Below are positions 12,346 to 23,410 of a stretch of 64,000 bases of DNA, piece by piece. The position numbers were made by a program, and so were the translations under genes. Each line of letters begins with the position of its first letter. The first letter of the stretch is position 1. This DNA is from Hysterium pulicare CBS 123377 (Eukaryota; Ascomycota; Dothideomycetes; Hysteriales; Hysteriaceae), in contig AJFK01000612.1 of NCBI GenBank assembly GCA_000467715.1, forward strand, positions 248,001 through 312,000, in the 5' to 3' direction. Below the pieces are notes generated by a model. It was not told the origin of the DNA, searched no databases, and was given only the letters and a program-made list of their open reading frames with translations.

Positions 12346-14168
12346 ATGGCACTCATTCAAACAAGCTTGATATGGGTGACATATGCCGTCGCCGTTGTGA
12401 TACTGCTGGCAATTGCCGCAATATTCGTCTACATCTACCAGACACCCCGAGATCGCGCCGCTTCGGTCACCACAGTATGCATTTTCACCGTGAGCGCTTT
12501 GCTGGCGACGGTGCTCCTCATGCCTGTGGATATCGCACTTGTTTCGTCTACATCCTTGTCCAGTGAGGGCCGTAAGAAGGATTGGGCAACACCTGATCGT
12601 GTCGATAATATCGTTTACACTCTGAAGATTGTTTACTATACACTCTATTCGCTCGACGCCCTCTTGTGTCTGCTCGTTGTCCCGTTTACCTATTTCTGGT
12701 ACGAAGAATACGATGAGGATGCTGCCGAACAAGGAACACAAACAGTCGGAACCAGGCTCTGGGGCGCATTCAAATATACAATCGGATTCCTTTTGCTGGT
12801 TGTGATACTGTTCCTGGTCGGCTTCTTTGTCCCTGTTGCGAAGAAATTGAAGAGTGGGAAGGCTCACATGGATTTGGACTACTTCAAACACCTCCTGGCA
12901 GAGAATCGTCAGTACATATTCTTACCAGATCAAAAGAGTGTCGAGCTAATCAATTCACAGGTGGAGAAAGAGCCTTGACATTCGCTCTTGGTCTGCTGAT
13001 CACTCTCGGAACCCTCCTATATTTGCTTTACACTGCCGCAGGCCTTGCCCTACTTCCAGTCGCGTTGATCAAATCTGCGCCATCAATTTCGGCCCCTTCA
13101 CTAGCTGCAGACACGGCATCTCAACTCGAACAGAATCGAGAACGCCAACGACAGCTGGAGGGACGCAATGAGGGACGAGAAAATGGTCTGGATTCCCGAG
13201 ACCGACGAGAACTCGAATCCCTGGTTCGGGAAGAGCGCACACTTATCCGCCGCGAACGTCTTGCCGCCGAATCCAGCGGCGAAGACCGTAATTGGCTGAT
13301 CAAGACCTGGATAAAGATCGAAGCTATCTTCCGGCCTCTCAAGCTCATTGGAGGTTTCCTTTTAATGATCATAGCCCTCCTAATCTGGGCCAGCATGCTC
13401 ATAACTGGCATTGACAAAGCGAAGAACTCCGCTTGCAAAGTAGATTGCGGCTACATCCTTGGGTACATCAACATCTTCCAACCCATAAACTGGATCTTCG
13501 TAAAAAGCTCCAAGGTTTTCCCAATTGACTACATAATTTTCCTCCTTCTCGTTCTCTTCTTCTTCTCCTCTTCTGTTGTCGGCCTTGCCACGGTCGGAAT
13601 CCGCTTCCTCTGGATTATGCTCTTCAAGATCCGAAAAGGGCACACATCTCCCCAAGCTCTGCTCATGGCCACTGTAATGCTCACCCTCATCGTGCTCGCA
13701 ATCAACTATTCCGTTGCCATGATGGTAGCCCCACAATACGCAACCTTCGGTCCCCAAACCTACTGCGACCGTCCCCCGCGTCATGCAGGCGAGCAACCAA
13801 ATTGTACACACCACCACAGTGCTATCAGACACTGTACGGAGCTCGCCGAGAATCCCGTCGCCAAAGACGTCTGCACTCCCTCTGTCGTAAGTACTTTCAT
13901 CAATCGCATCTCGGTAAACTTCCCCTTTTTCGGCGTCATCGATTTCTGGGCCCAGTTCTTCTTCCTCGCTGTCTATCTGATCGTTTTCTTGACTACTTTG
14001 TTCCGCGTTCCAAAACTCGATAGGGAGGACATGGATGCGGATCTTGAGGAGGAAGAGGAGGAGGGTCTGCTGGCTAGCACGGGGAGGAGATTCAATGCTA
14101 CCTGGCAAGATATTTCAGGACGCGCGAGGAAGAACAATAATTATGGAACTACGAATGGTGGAGAATAG
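12346..14168 (+). CDS. LMBR1-family membrane protein, lysosomal cobalamin transporter-like
   Basis: Two exons (12346-12907 and 12961-14168; 53-bp intron) give 589 residues. About nine hydrophobic segments are visible. The first lies at residues 8-30, two more at about 40-63 and 80-105, and one at about 140-165. After a charged Arg/Glu-rich cytosolic loop (about 230-290) a second membrane block follows. The tail is acidic (EEEEEEG) and Asn/Gly rich. Architecture, loop and size match fungal homologues annotated as probable lysosomal cobalamin transporter (LMBD1). Many ascomycetes make no B12-dependent enzymes, so the substrate name is family-based and the real role may be another vacuolar membrane function. 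Confidence 0.82.
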
Positions 14169-17100
14169 TGCTCGAGAAGAAAAATTAAGTCTGAGGGTCA
14201 AATTGCTGTAGGTGGTTGAAAGAGATGATGAGGTGGAGGTTAATGTCGGAGCTTTTGGCAGGATGTCGAGTTAATTGGTGAACAGGGTATGGCACATATA
14301 TGCATGGTCGGGCTTTCTGATTTGATACCTCTCAAGCGGGCGTTTATATGGCTCTTTGTTAGTACTGCGGAGAATCAAATTGTGTGTGTGTATAGTAGAG
14401 GGTCATTAATTTGTAGCTGAGCTTAGCATCATGGATTCCTAATGTATTCTTATTTGGAAAATGACCCATTTCTGGTCCACATTACGGCCCTTTCTTTCTT
14501 CCTGTCTTCCTTTGAGTTTATTGTGATCTCTCCTTAAATGTATTCCTCGATGCATTAGTGCTACGGGTTTCAAAACGCGACCATAAAGCGTCGTCACTAA
14601 AATTTGTAGGGAGGCTAGTCGGCGGAGAAAAGAGGAGACAATCGATTGACCTACATATTACCCTTGAAGTTGTTCGGAAGCTTTTCCTACCAACCCTGAT
14701 CCATCTTATTCTCCCCCTTCATTCACTAAGCTTACCTACAGAAGGCACTAGATATGGAAATTCGCTGGTCTCGGTGGGGCATCGCAAGGTGCATATTGAA
14801 GTATGCTGGATAGCTAAGGTGACATGCATCCCGTCATTACAACCGGGGGCCGGGTTGAAGCGATGCATCTTTTTGTCCGGGCATTTTGATTGTTTCATAT
14901 CAGATCTCAGTTGTATTAGGCAGTGCGGGTGGGCGAGGAAACATTTGTGTACGCGTAAGGAGAACGTGACGGGGCAATGATAGTTCGAAAATAGATGCGA
15001 AACCGAAGGTGGTAGCTGCCGTTATTTCATGTCCTAATTGACCCTGGGTCGTTCTCCGTTCGCGGTCGACAGCGGAACAATTTGCAGCCTACGTTGCTCA
15101 TCTACCTTTTAGGTTACCCCCTTGTTTGTCTTGTATTCGTAGACGATGTTTTTCGTGGCTCTCTGGGAATTTGTTTTACTTCAAGGTTGCTTTTTTTCAA
15201 AAGAGCCTTGGTTCTGCTGTTTTGGTATATTGGGTGTCTGCAGATAGTTGAGCAGATGGGCTTTTGGTATGGAGCCTCCCAAGGGGCGTTACCGCCCTTC
15301 ACAACTCCTCCCAACTATGTCCGAAGGATCTTCGAGGCGTCGATACTATCTACGCTACATGATTGATGACCTCCGACCGGGTATCCGCATGAGCGCGGGC
15401 ATAGAAAGCCCGAAGCTTGATTCCACGTCTCTTAGGGAACGCCTCCCCCAAGGACGTGGAGTCAGAAGAAGATGTAATAGCTTTCCCTGAATGGTAAAGT
15501 GTTGCGGAGGTGGGAACCAATTTTTCGGCTCCTAATAAGAGGCGCTTGGCAAGTGACATAGCTAGCATGTTTAGGAACCAGTAGCCGCAATTAGAGCCCA
15601 GGATGGTCGATCTTCTCTAGCTTTGAAGCCAGGAGACAAGGGTCATTCGAATGATTCTGGAAGGACACGAAGAAATCAGGATTGTTGGGGTTGTTGATCG
15701 GAATTGGTCACGTTGACAACACTTCAGCGGGCGCAGATCTTGACCGCTTGACGTGGCTGTGATAGTTGAGACTTGGGAGAGTCCGTTCATGCAGACGTCG
15801 TGATAAGTTGGGGATGAGATGACCGGTGCAGACCTTTTATTCGATGGGCGACTAGTACAGCTAATCAAAATCTTATTCTCTAGGGAAGATACCGGTAGGT
15901 CCCGACAGCGGTCATGTACTAGCCCAACGTTGGAAAGTAGCGATGAAGCTCATTTCCCGCAAGCCGTGAGAAAGAAGCCGTAATGGTCCCGATGGAATGG
16001 GACACCGAAGCAGCTAACGAATTCGGTGACATGACCAGAAGAAAAGCAAGTTTGGAATCCTACCCAGGCCACGTTGGGCATGCATAAGCCTGCCGAAGCC
16101 ACATCCGCGCGAAAAAGCATAAGTGTGTAGAAGTTCCAGTTTATCACTTGCTTTTTTGGCGCTGGTTTTGTTGCTGCGAGTTCGGAATCCAGAACATTGG
16201 TCAGAGTAGGTTCCCGCATGACCTGAAAGTATCGAATTGCTGCATAAGTGCGGTAAATGTGGACATCGTGGAAGGCGGGCCGCCTTGCATATAGCTGGAG
16301 AGAAAATGCCTGATTCAAGCCATGGCTGTGCGACATGTCAAAAGGGACTGTCTCAGACACTTGCATTTGCCACATTTTGGAGCCCAAGAGAAAAGATGGA
16401 GGGCAAGAAAAGGGTCAGAAGATAGAATTTGTGGTGGAGGCTGAATAGCGGGCCGCATGAAGGAAACACCCGCAGCCATTTTCATCGACGCGATGATCGA
16501 CTCACACGGAACATGGCTGGCTCCCCGTGTTCAGTTGCCTTGCCTCTACTTTGAGGCCGTGGCTGCGAGGACTGGAAGGACGAGACGAGATACGACAAAA
16601 GGAGGACGGAGGATGAAAGGCAAAAGGCAAAAGGCACAAGGCAGATGAACTTCCCGTGTTTGAGGCTTCGAATGAACAAGAGAGCACAAGGTTGATGACA
16701 ACACCCTCATGACAAACGGAAGACCTTCATTAAGTTCAATAATCTCCAGTCGCATAAGAAATAACTTACGACTTTTCCGGAAACGCAGGAGATGCGCTTC
16801 TTGTGATCGGAGAGGGCGTGCTGGGAATGGCGATTGAACATGCACGCAATGGGACGGTTCCAGCAGGTAGTGAAAGGAAAATGCGACGATGGGTGGGATT
16901 CATGATGATAAGTCTTGAAAAGCAACCCCACGATTAGTAAAGGATACTTTGTCTCTTGCTAAAGGTCAAAATAAGCGTTGCGAAGGTGAGACAGCCAGGG
17001 ACAGCCCGCGGACTCGGCTGCGGGACAATCGCGCCGGAATCGGTGAAAGCATTATCGGAGTAAGGGACCGAAATGAGCTGGTTGGCGATCTGCCGGGCGA

Positions 17101-20100
17101 TGCCGACGACGACCTTGCATTCACAGCTCTCCTCTGCAGGCTTGTATATGACCAGTAGTGAGAGCGACAGTAAGCCAAGCACGGCACAAGCTCACTTGTC
17201 TTTATTACAGGGTCTTCAGCCGTTGCAAGAGCGTGACAACAAAACCATTGGGACTCGGAGCGCCCTGTTGAGTGAAGATTCGACTACTTCCAGTTGAGGG
17301 GTCTGCGAGATATTTGCGTCAGGGACTGTGACTGATTGTGTTTGCTCGCGGGTGGTTGTGGTTTTGTGTTTGCTACTGGTCCTTCATAAGCGCCTTGGGC
17401 CTGCAGCCTTTCGACTCCGAAAGCTCCGTGCGCTTGCGTGGGGAGCATACCTGATCGACAGGGAATAGGTTGAATGTTGAAGTAGCTGCCATGACGCGTT
17501 GCGAACTCAGGGCGTGAGGCCGAGACTGGGCGATACCAGCTCATCGCGATAACAGTGCAAGAGCGACGTTCCAAAGCCTTGACGAGTGGCAGTGGGGTGT
17601 CAGATAAGTACTGCTCAGTATCGTCATGATTCGAAGCAAGCCTTCCACGTTGGCTATTGACAGCTTGACCAATAGGCGATGACCTCACCGCCAACTCATC
17701 TTCATCATCTTCAAGAGAGTGGATGAAGCACGGCGTGGTGCTGCTTCTTCCTTGCTTGGGCTGTTTCGATGAGAATCGCTCTGATTGGAAAGAGATATGA
17801 AAACGGAGGTGGAGGAGTTGACACAATATAAAGGAGGGACGAGTAAGAAAATGTTGAGTACCATGCTGGATAAAGGCACGTGACGTGCCTGCAGACTTCA
17901 TGTCGTCTGGCCGAGGAGACCGATACGAGGCCAAATATTCCCAAAGCCTCACCTAATCTGTCATTCCATCTGTCACTTCATTCTTTACTAAGATTCAGAT
18001 TCTCTGCTACACTTTCGACTTTACTCTGTTGTTATTCGTTCGCGCTGCCCCAGGGCACATGTCTAAGTCACCTTCTCGATACCGGCTGCATTCTAAGATC
18101 CAGACGACGTCCGATTTCCTTTTATCATGCTATGATGGTCTCTTTTGGCATGCCAACGAGCGAAAACAATCCATATAGCTTACGAGACCAACTATGCCTA
18201 CTGTCTCCCGAGTGCTCAGCTTCCGTCTTTTCGGCCGATGGCTTTCTTGTACACTTCCCCCTCCCAGGAGCTTTTAACCCCTTCGGATTGTCTCCTGATC
18301 CATTCGTCGTGCCGGGCTTCCGTCATTTCGGCCAATTCGAGATCTTACAAGTACGCTAATCTTGCCAGTTCTTGTACGTATTCTTTGCTTGCCGGAATCG
18401 CAACACTTGGTCACAGGGCTGATGCACTTACTCGTTTGCCATGTACCCCAGCCGGAGCACGCACCACAAAGGGGATGGCAGCTGCAGGAAGGGCCTGAGC
18501 AATCTGCCAAACTATCGTCGATGGGATGATAGGCTTGACTGCTAGCCACTCCTGTGTTCCCACCAGAGCGGGGCAATGTGGGTGCGCGATTAGATGTCTG
18601 CCGTTCCGGGAGGGCTTTCCAACTAGGATGGGGTCATAGTAATCATCTACGTACAGCGAGGGGTAAACTTTACAAAAGCATGTGGCCTTCTAGACAGCCA
18701 AAGATAGCCAACTTGCGAATTCTTGCCGCTGTATGACGCAGGCGTATCAACAACCCAGTAATACGACTCTATCAACTTCATGCTGTCAGCCGCCGAAGGT
18801 CAATCAGAGCTGATAGTCGTATGAGTCTCCTCGTTGGAATCAATGAGCCATTGCAGCAATCCTTTCGAACATCTCCTTGACGAAGTCTCAAGGGCTCCAC
18901 GAATAAGGCGAGATTTCCCGATCAACGTAGGGGCATTCAAAATTCTCAGATTGGACCTGGGCTTAGCATCATGTTACAGGAAGGTCGGAACGTCGAAACC
19001 TGGTCCAGAAGTGGGTCTTTAATGTCGAAAGAACAGATATCGCACACTTGCACTTCCTTTAAACTTCAACCAACCATCCCACGTTTTCCCCTTTTCAGGC
19101 AATCAAGCGCATGTCGAACAGGACATCCCACGCCTAGCCTCGGTCGAACCGGTTCGGTGAGAGATAGGGCGATGAGGCTCTGGGCTCTGTGATTAGATTC
19201 GGTCGGCCCTTGACGGCAGTGGCAACAGTCACGATAACCCGCCGGATTCGGCAATCTATTCGCGGACTAGAACGACAAGTCGGATACCCCGCAAAGTGTT
19301 GAGCATTAGACCTGCAAGGTTCAGCAATTACCGATCCGAATGTCGTGCGGCGTTCTGCTCGCGGTAAAGTCGTATGCCAAATGGATTTATTATCCGCCTC
19401 AGAAGCGGGGAAATAGGAATCTGGAATGGTATATCCGCTTAGCTTTGCCCTGCCGACCAACAAGACAGTTGCTGACCACCTTCTCGTAGAACTAGATATG
19501 TTGTCATGATGGCATTGCCTGGTAATCCGCGTACATTTCTGAAGTCGCCACGATCGAATGCCCAGGATAGTCTTGTTCATGCCGGTCATCGTGGCCGAAG
19601 ACGTACTGATGCTCGATTCCATGAGCTAAGGTCTTTGTGCGACGTCGAGTAAGTTCAATTCGTGTTTGGATCTCGTTGGGGCATGCTCGTGTAAAAGTGC
19701 TTGCTATTACTTGAAACCTTCTAATTATTTCCATTAGCTCTGTACGCTGGAAAAAATTTGCGCTTCCCTAGATGCAATTAATGACACACATCCCGCGGGG
19801 TTGTGTCTTTTGGCGTATCAAACTTTCATCGGCTCCGGCCTGTATGACTCTTCTCGAAGTTTTAGATTCTGAACTGGATGCCTTGAAAGGAAATCCGAAA
19901 TAAGGGTATCAAGGGTCCGGAGAAGGCCTATCGTCTTCGTCGATACTTTACTGCAACCCCTGTCCAGTACGCATTTAGCTACATACAGTGTCAGCAATGT
20001 CACATGGATGCGGCGCAGTTCCGACACTGCTGTGTCCCAAGACGGCGAAATTCCTTCCGGAAGGCATAGAGTTTTTGGGCAGCATCTGTGGCTTGCTTGT

Positions 20101-22309
20101 CTTCTGATTGCGTGCATGGGCATCGATGCAGCAGCATATCCGAGGGATCTTGACCATGCGAGTCAGCCGACATCTTCGTGCCATGAAAAGCGCCAGCCTT
20201 GCACGCTGAGTCGTCCAAGTGGACGTTGGTGTCATTGGCGAGAAGTGGAGACGCCATGGCCCTTGGATCGCCCAAATTGTGGGGTAATAAAGTAATGCCG
20301 GCGCAGCATCGTCCCCCCTTTCGGATCGGTACAGCGCTCCATCGTGCGTGTCGCGACAACGACCAAGCAGACCATTATACATAGTCCCCTCCATCCTGAG
20401 GTTGCAGAAGAGCCATTACCATCCTTGAATTCCCATTACGAGACACGCGCATGAGAAGGAGCCAGCTGCACCAGAAAATTTTCATCTTCGTGGCATTGCG
20501 CACCGAACCGCCTCGGCCAGGGGCTCCATGCTCAACGTGGAGAAAAGGTACAGGGCCTGGGGTCCGTTCTAAGTAGCAAAAGTTCTTCTGTAAATACCTA
20601 ATCGTGACCTTGTCGGTGAATCTGTTGGCGACGCTTTGCAGTTGCGTGGGGGTTTTGACTGTCATGGAATTCCGCCGACGCTCAGGAACCGACACCAAAC
20701 GATCCATACGAATGCTCTCTATCACTGGCGAGCCCGGCCTCTGGGTGACAAAAAGCAAAGAGAGGCTGGATCTTTCCATGCCTTCGGGTCGCACGTTGGA
20801 TGCTCCTTTGTTGACTGCCGAAGTGCCATTCGGTACATGCATGCATCTCCTAGGAAACGAAATTTCTGCCAACGCTGGCCTGCTGTTCAGCTTCATTCGC
20901 ATCTTGACGATGCGGAGTGTGCAGAATCGAGGAGCATGCAACCAATTGGGTCTGCATCCGTGTGTCAACTTCAGACGTGAAGATATCACAGACTTGAACC
21001 GCAACTTAATATGTCTGCGCGATGGCCCAAAGTAGCGAAAGATTCCGCTAGGGGCTGTTTACCACGCGGCGCGGTCGACATGTGGAAGTTCTCGCAATTA
21101 AAGCTGGGGACGATGAGTTCACGGCCAAGGGACCAAAGCCGCCACCGACAGAGGCAGCGTGGGGGTGGGCGGAATGGATTATGGTTCGAACTGTTGGGCG
21201 TCGTCATGCTAGAGTGATGATGATATGCCATGGCCGGGCGAAATTACTGCTGTCCCGGTCTTCGCAGGCAGAGCTTTGTAAATCGTAGCAACGAATGCGC
21301 AGCGCTTTGGGCTATTATTTCGCGATCACACCTAGATAGCTCGTGGGTCTTATGACGAGCAACCCCGGACGCAGCATGCTTGCCCCATCGTGAAAGGTGA
21401 ACGTCTCTCAACCTGCCAGCGTCCTGCCACGTCTCGCATCGTCAACACTGCCTTCTGTCACCGTCTGCATCCGGCGTTCCCAACGTCTGAATGGCTGACG
21501 ACATTGGCGACTGTCACAGCGACTGGCACCACGAAAGGCGGCGACGGGCCCAGGTTCGCGGTCGTGATATCAGATGATGAGAGTGCTGCTCTCCGCTCGG
21601 GCAGCTCCTCCCTCCACCCCCACACTAGGAATGTCCCAAAGCATCCAGCTTCAACGCTCACTCGAGCCCGCCATCCCTTCGCATGGGTGAGACGGAGGCG
21701 GCGATCTGCCTATCAGCAGCCTGCCTGCGCTTGCAGCGATCGTCACAAGGCGAGCGCCCCCTTCCCTCCGACCAAGATCCGACGTCGAAGTTTGAAGTCA
21801 CTCCTTGCTGCTGTCACCGAAAAAAGCAAACTCATCACCTCTAATCAGCCATGCAGCCCGCTTCATTGGCCCTATCCACCACCGCAGGACAAGGCACAAA
21901 CAGGCGTGCCTGGCATCAGCAGCGGTCAGTCAACGCCTCCTGGGGTCACCGCCTCCCTGGCCGTAACCTGCGTCGGCTGCCTCATGAGCTATGCCTGTCG
22001 ACCATCTTCTGGGGCCATTCTTGCGCCTTGCTTTGCCCGCAAATTTCCATTACTGACCACTGTCAGCTGGACCCCCACACTCTGAGGGCGGATCCAGTTC
22101 GTGTTGAACTTCTCCGGCCGAAACTTATTATTTAAGTACCATCGGCCAGCCGCGGTAGGTACCTCAAGAACCACTGTTGACGTATTCGTACCATTGTTCT
22201 CTGCTTTGCGCTTTGCGTGTTCCTCGTTACCGTTTGTCATAAAGCAAAAGTCTTGCCCTTTGTCTCTTCCTTATAAAACCCCTTTTAGATATCCACACCA
22301 ATTCCTAAT
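14169..22309. other. 8.1-kb interval without a supportable gene
   Basis: This is the longest gene-free stretch in the window. GC stays near 48-50%, so it does not look like an AT-rich RIP-degraded block. Open frames of 140-230 codons occur on both strands (for example 17284-17952 minus, 20375-21004 minus, 21390-22085 plus). They overlap one another, lack recognisable domains and show no codon pattern like the neighbouring genes. A short A/G-rich imperfect repeat (AAAGGC units) lies at about 16615-16645, and a 12-bp palindrome CGAACCGGTTCG at 19145-19156. It may hold long regulatory DNA or non-coding RNA genes that sequence alone does not reveal. Confidence 0.5.
22272..22278 (+). promoter_or_regulatory. 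TATA-like box close to the aldolase gene
   Basis: TATAAAA stands only 38 bp before the first ATG of the aldolase frame (22310), preceded by a pyrimidine-rich stretch. If it is the functional TATA box, transcription would begin very near or after that ATG. That would favour the in-frame ATG at 22409. Confidence 0.35.
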
Positions 22310-23410
22310 ATGTCACCTCACAACGACGCACCCAGTCCAGCAGGCAGTTTCACAGCGCCCAACCGATTCCACCATCCTGCCCACCAAGCTGTGCAATCCA
22401 TCTACAGCATGAGCCACTACAATGACTCCTTCGAGACCAGCTCCGTTGAGTCCAATGACGTTGGCATCCGCCGCTCGTTGATCCCAGGCATCTACGTTCC
22501 CACCGTAGCTTTCTTCGAGTCTATCACCGAAGAGGTCGACGTGGATACAACAGCCAAGCATGCAGTTCGCCTAGCAGAGGCAGGTGTAGCTGGCATTACC
22601 ACCCAAGGGTCCAATGGCGAGGCAGTCCACCTCTCCCATCAGGAGCGCAACCTCATCACTAGCACCACTCGCAAAGCTCTCGACGATGCAGGCTTTGGGT
22701 ATATGCCGGTCATCGTAGGATGTGGTGCCCAATCGACCAGGGAAACAATTCAACTATGCATTGAGGCAGCCTCCGCTGGCGGAGACTACGCATTGGTGCT
22801 CCCTCCTGCATATTATCAGGGGCTCTTCTCCAAAGATACCGTCATGACCTTCTTCCGGGATGTTGCCAGCGCATCACCAGTCCCAATCCTGATCTACAAT
22901 TACCCAGGCGCCGTCTCCGGTATGGACCTCAACTCCGATGCCATAGTTGAATTGGCGCAGCACCCCAATATTGTCGGCTGCAAGCTGACCTGCGGCAACA
23001 CTGGTAAATTGAACCGTGTCGCAGCTGCAACCCGCGCCGCAACACCCTCCGAACCCGGCTCTGGCTTCATGTGCATGGGCGGCTCCGTCGACTTCACACT
23101 TCAGACAATGATCGGAGGTGGATCGGGCATCATTGGCGGCATGGCCAATATTGCTCCAAAAGCCTGCGTCAAGTTAATAGAGCTCTTCGAAGCAGGCGAG
23201 CTGAAGGAAGCCCGCAAGCTGCAAGCCATCGTGGCTCGCGGCGACTGGGCAGCCATTCAAGGCGGTATCATCGGCACGAAAGCCGCGCTCATGTCACATT
23301 TTGGCTACGGTGGATATGCACGCAAGCCTCTCCCCAGGCCAAACAAAGAGGAGAGCCGCAGGTGGCGTGACGCATTCGACGAACTGGTCAAGCTTGAGAA
23401 GTCGTTCTGA
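22310..23410 (+). CDS. DapA/DHDPS-family aldolase, L-threo-3-deoxy-hexulosonate aldolase-like
   Basis: A single exon of 366 residues, or 333 if translation starts at the in-frame ATG at 22409 (Met34), which is close to the usual size. It is a TIM-barrel class I aldolase. It has GSNGEA at residues 100-105, the catalytic tyrosine Y196 in LIYNYPG, and the Schiff-base lysine K225 in VGCKLTCG. Within fungi this type matches best the LGA1/GAAC enzymes that split L-threo-3-deoxy-hexulosonate to pyruvate and L-glyceraldehyde in D-galacturonate (pectin) breakdown. 4-Hydroxy-2-oxoglutarate aldolase or another DapA-like lyase cannot be excluded. No other pathway gene is adjacent. The N-terminal 50 residues are low-complexity and not part of the barrel. 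Confidence 0.8.
   Translation: MSPHNDAPSPAGSFTAPNRFHHPAHQAVQSIYSMSHYNDSFETSSVESNDVGIRRSLIPGIYVPTVAFFESITEEVDVDTTAKHAVRLAEAGVAGITTQGSNGEAVHLSHQERNLITSTTRKALDDAGFGYMPVIVGCGAQSTRETIQLCIEAASAGGDYALVLPPAYYQGLFSKDTVMTFFRDVASASPVPILIYNYPGAVSGMDLNSDAIVELAQHPNIVGCKLTCGNTGKLNRVAAATRAATPSEPGSGFMCMGGSVDFTLQTMIGGGSGIIGGMANIAPKACVKLIELFEAGELKEARKLQAIVARGDWAAIQGGIIGTKAALMSHFGYGGYARKPLPRPNKEESRRWRDAFDELVKLEKSF

Noticed and set aside
12030-12566. Plus-strand frame of 178 codons overlapping the start of the LMBD1-like gene
   Set aside because: Different frame from the clear membrane protein, no recognisable features; considered a shadow or leader sequence.
17284-17952. Minus-strand frame of 222 codons
   Set aside because: It overlaps other frames of similar length, has no recognisable domain and no codon pattern like the true genes. 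GC content alone makes such frames likely.
19145-19156. 12-bp palindrome CGAACCGGTTCG
   Set aside because: Short palindromes of this length are expected by chance in 64 kb, and no neighbouring gene gives it a role.
20375-21004. Minus-strand frame of 209 codons
   Set aside because: No similarity or domain features; overlaps plus-strand frames at 20604-21035 and 20636-20980 of comparable quality.
21390-22085. Plus-strand frame of 231 codons upstream of the aldolase
   Set aside because: Low-complexity composition without domain or signal sequence; probably promoter or leader DNA of the aldolase gene.
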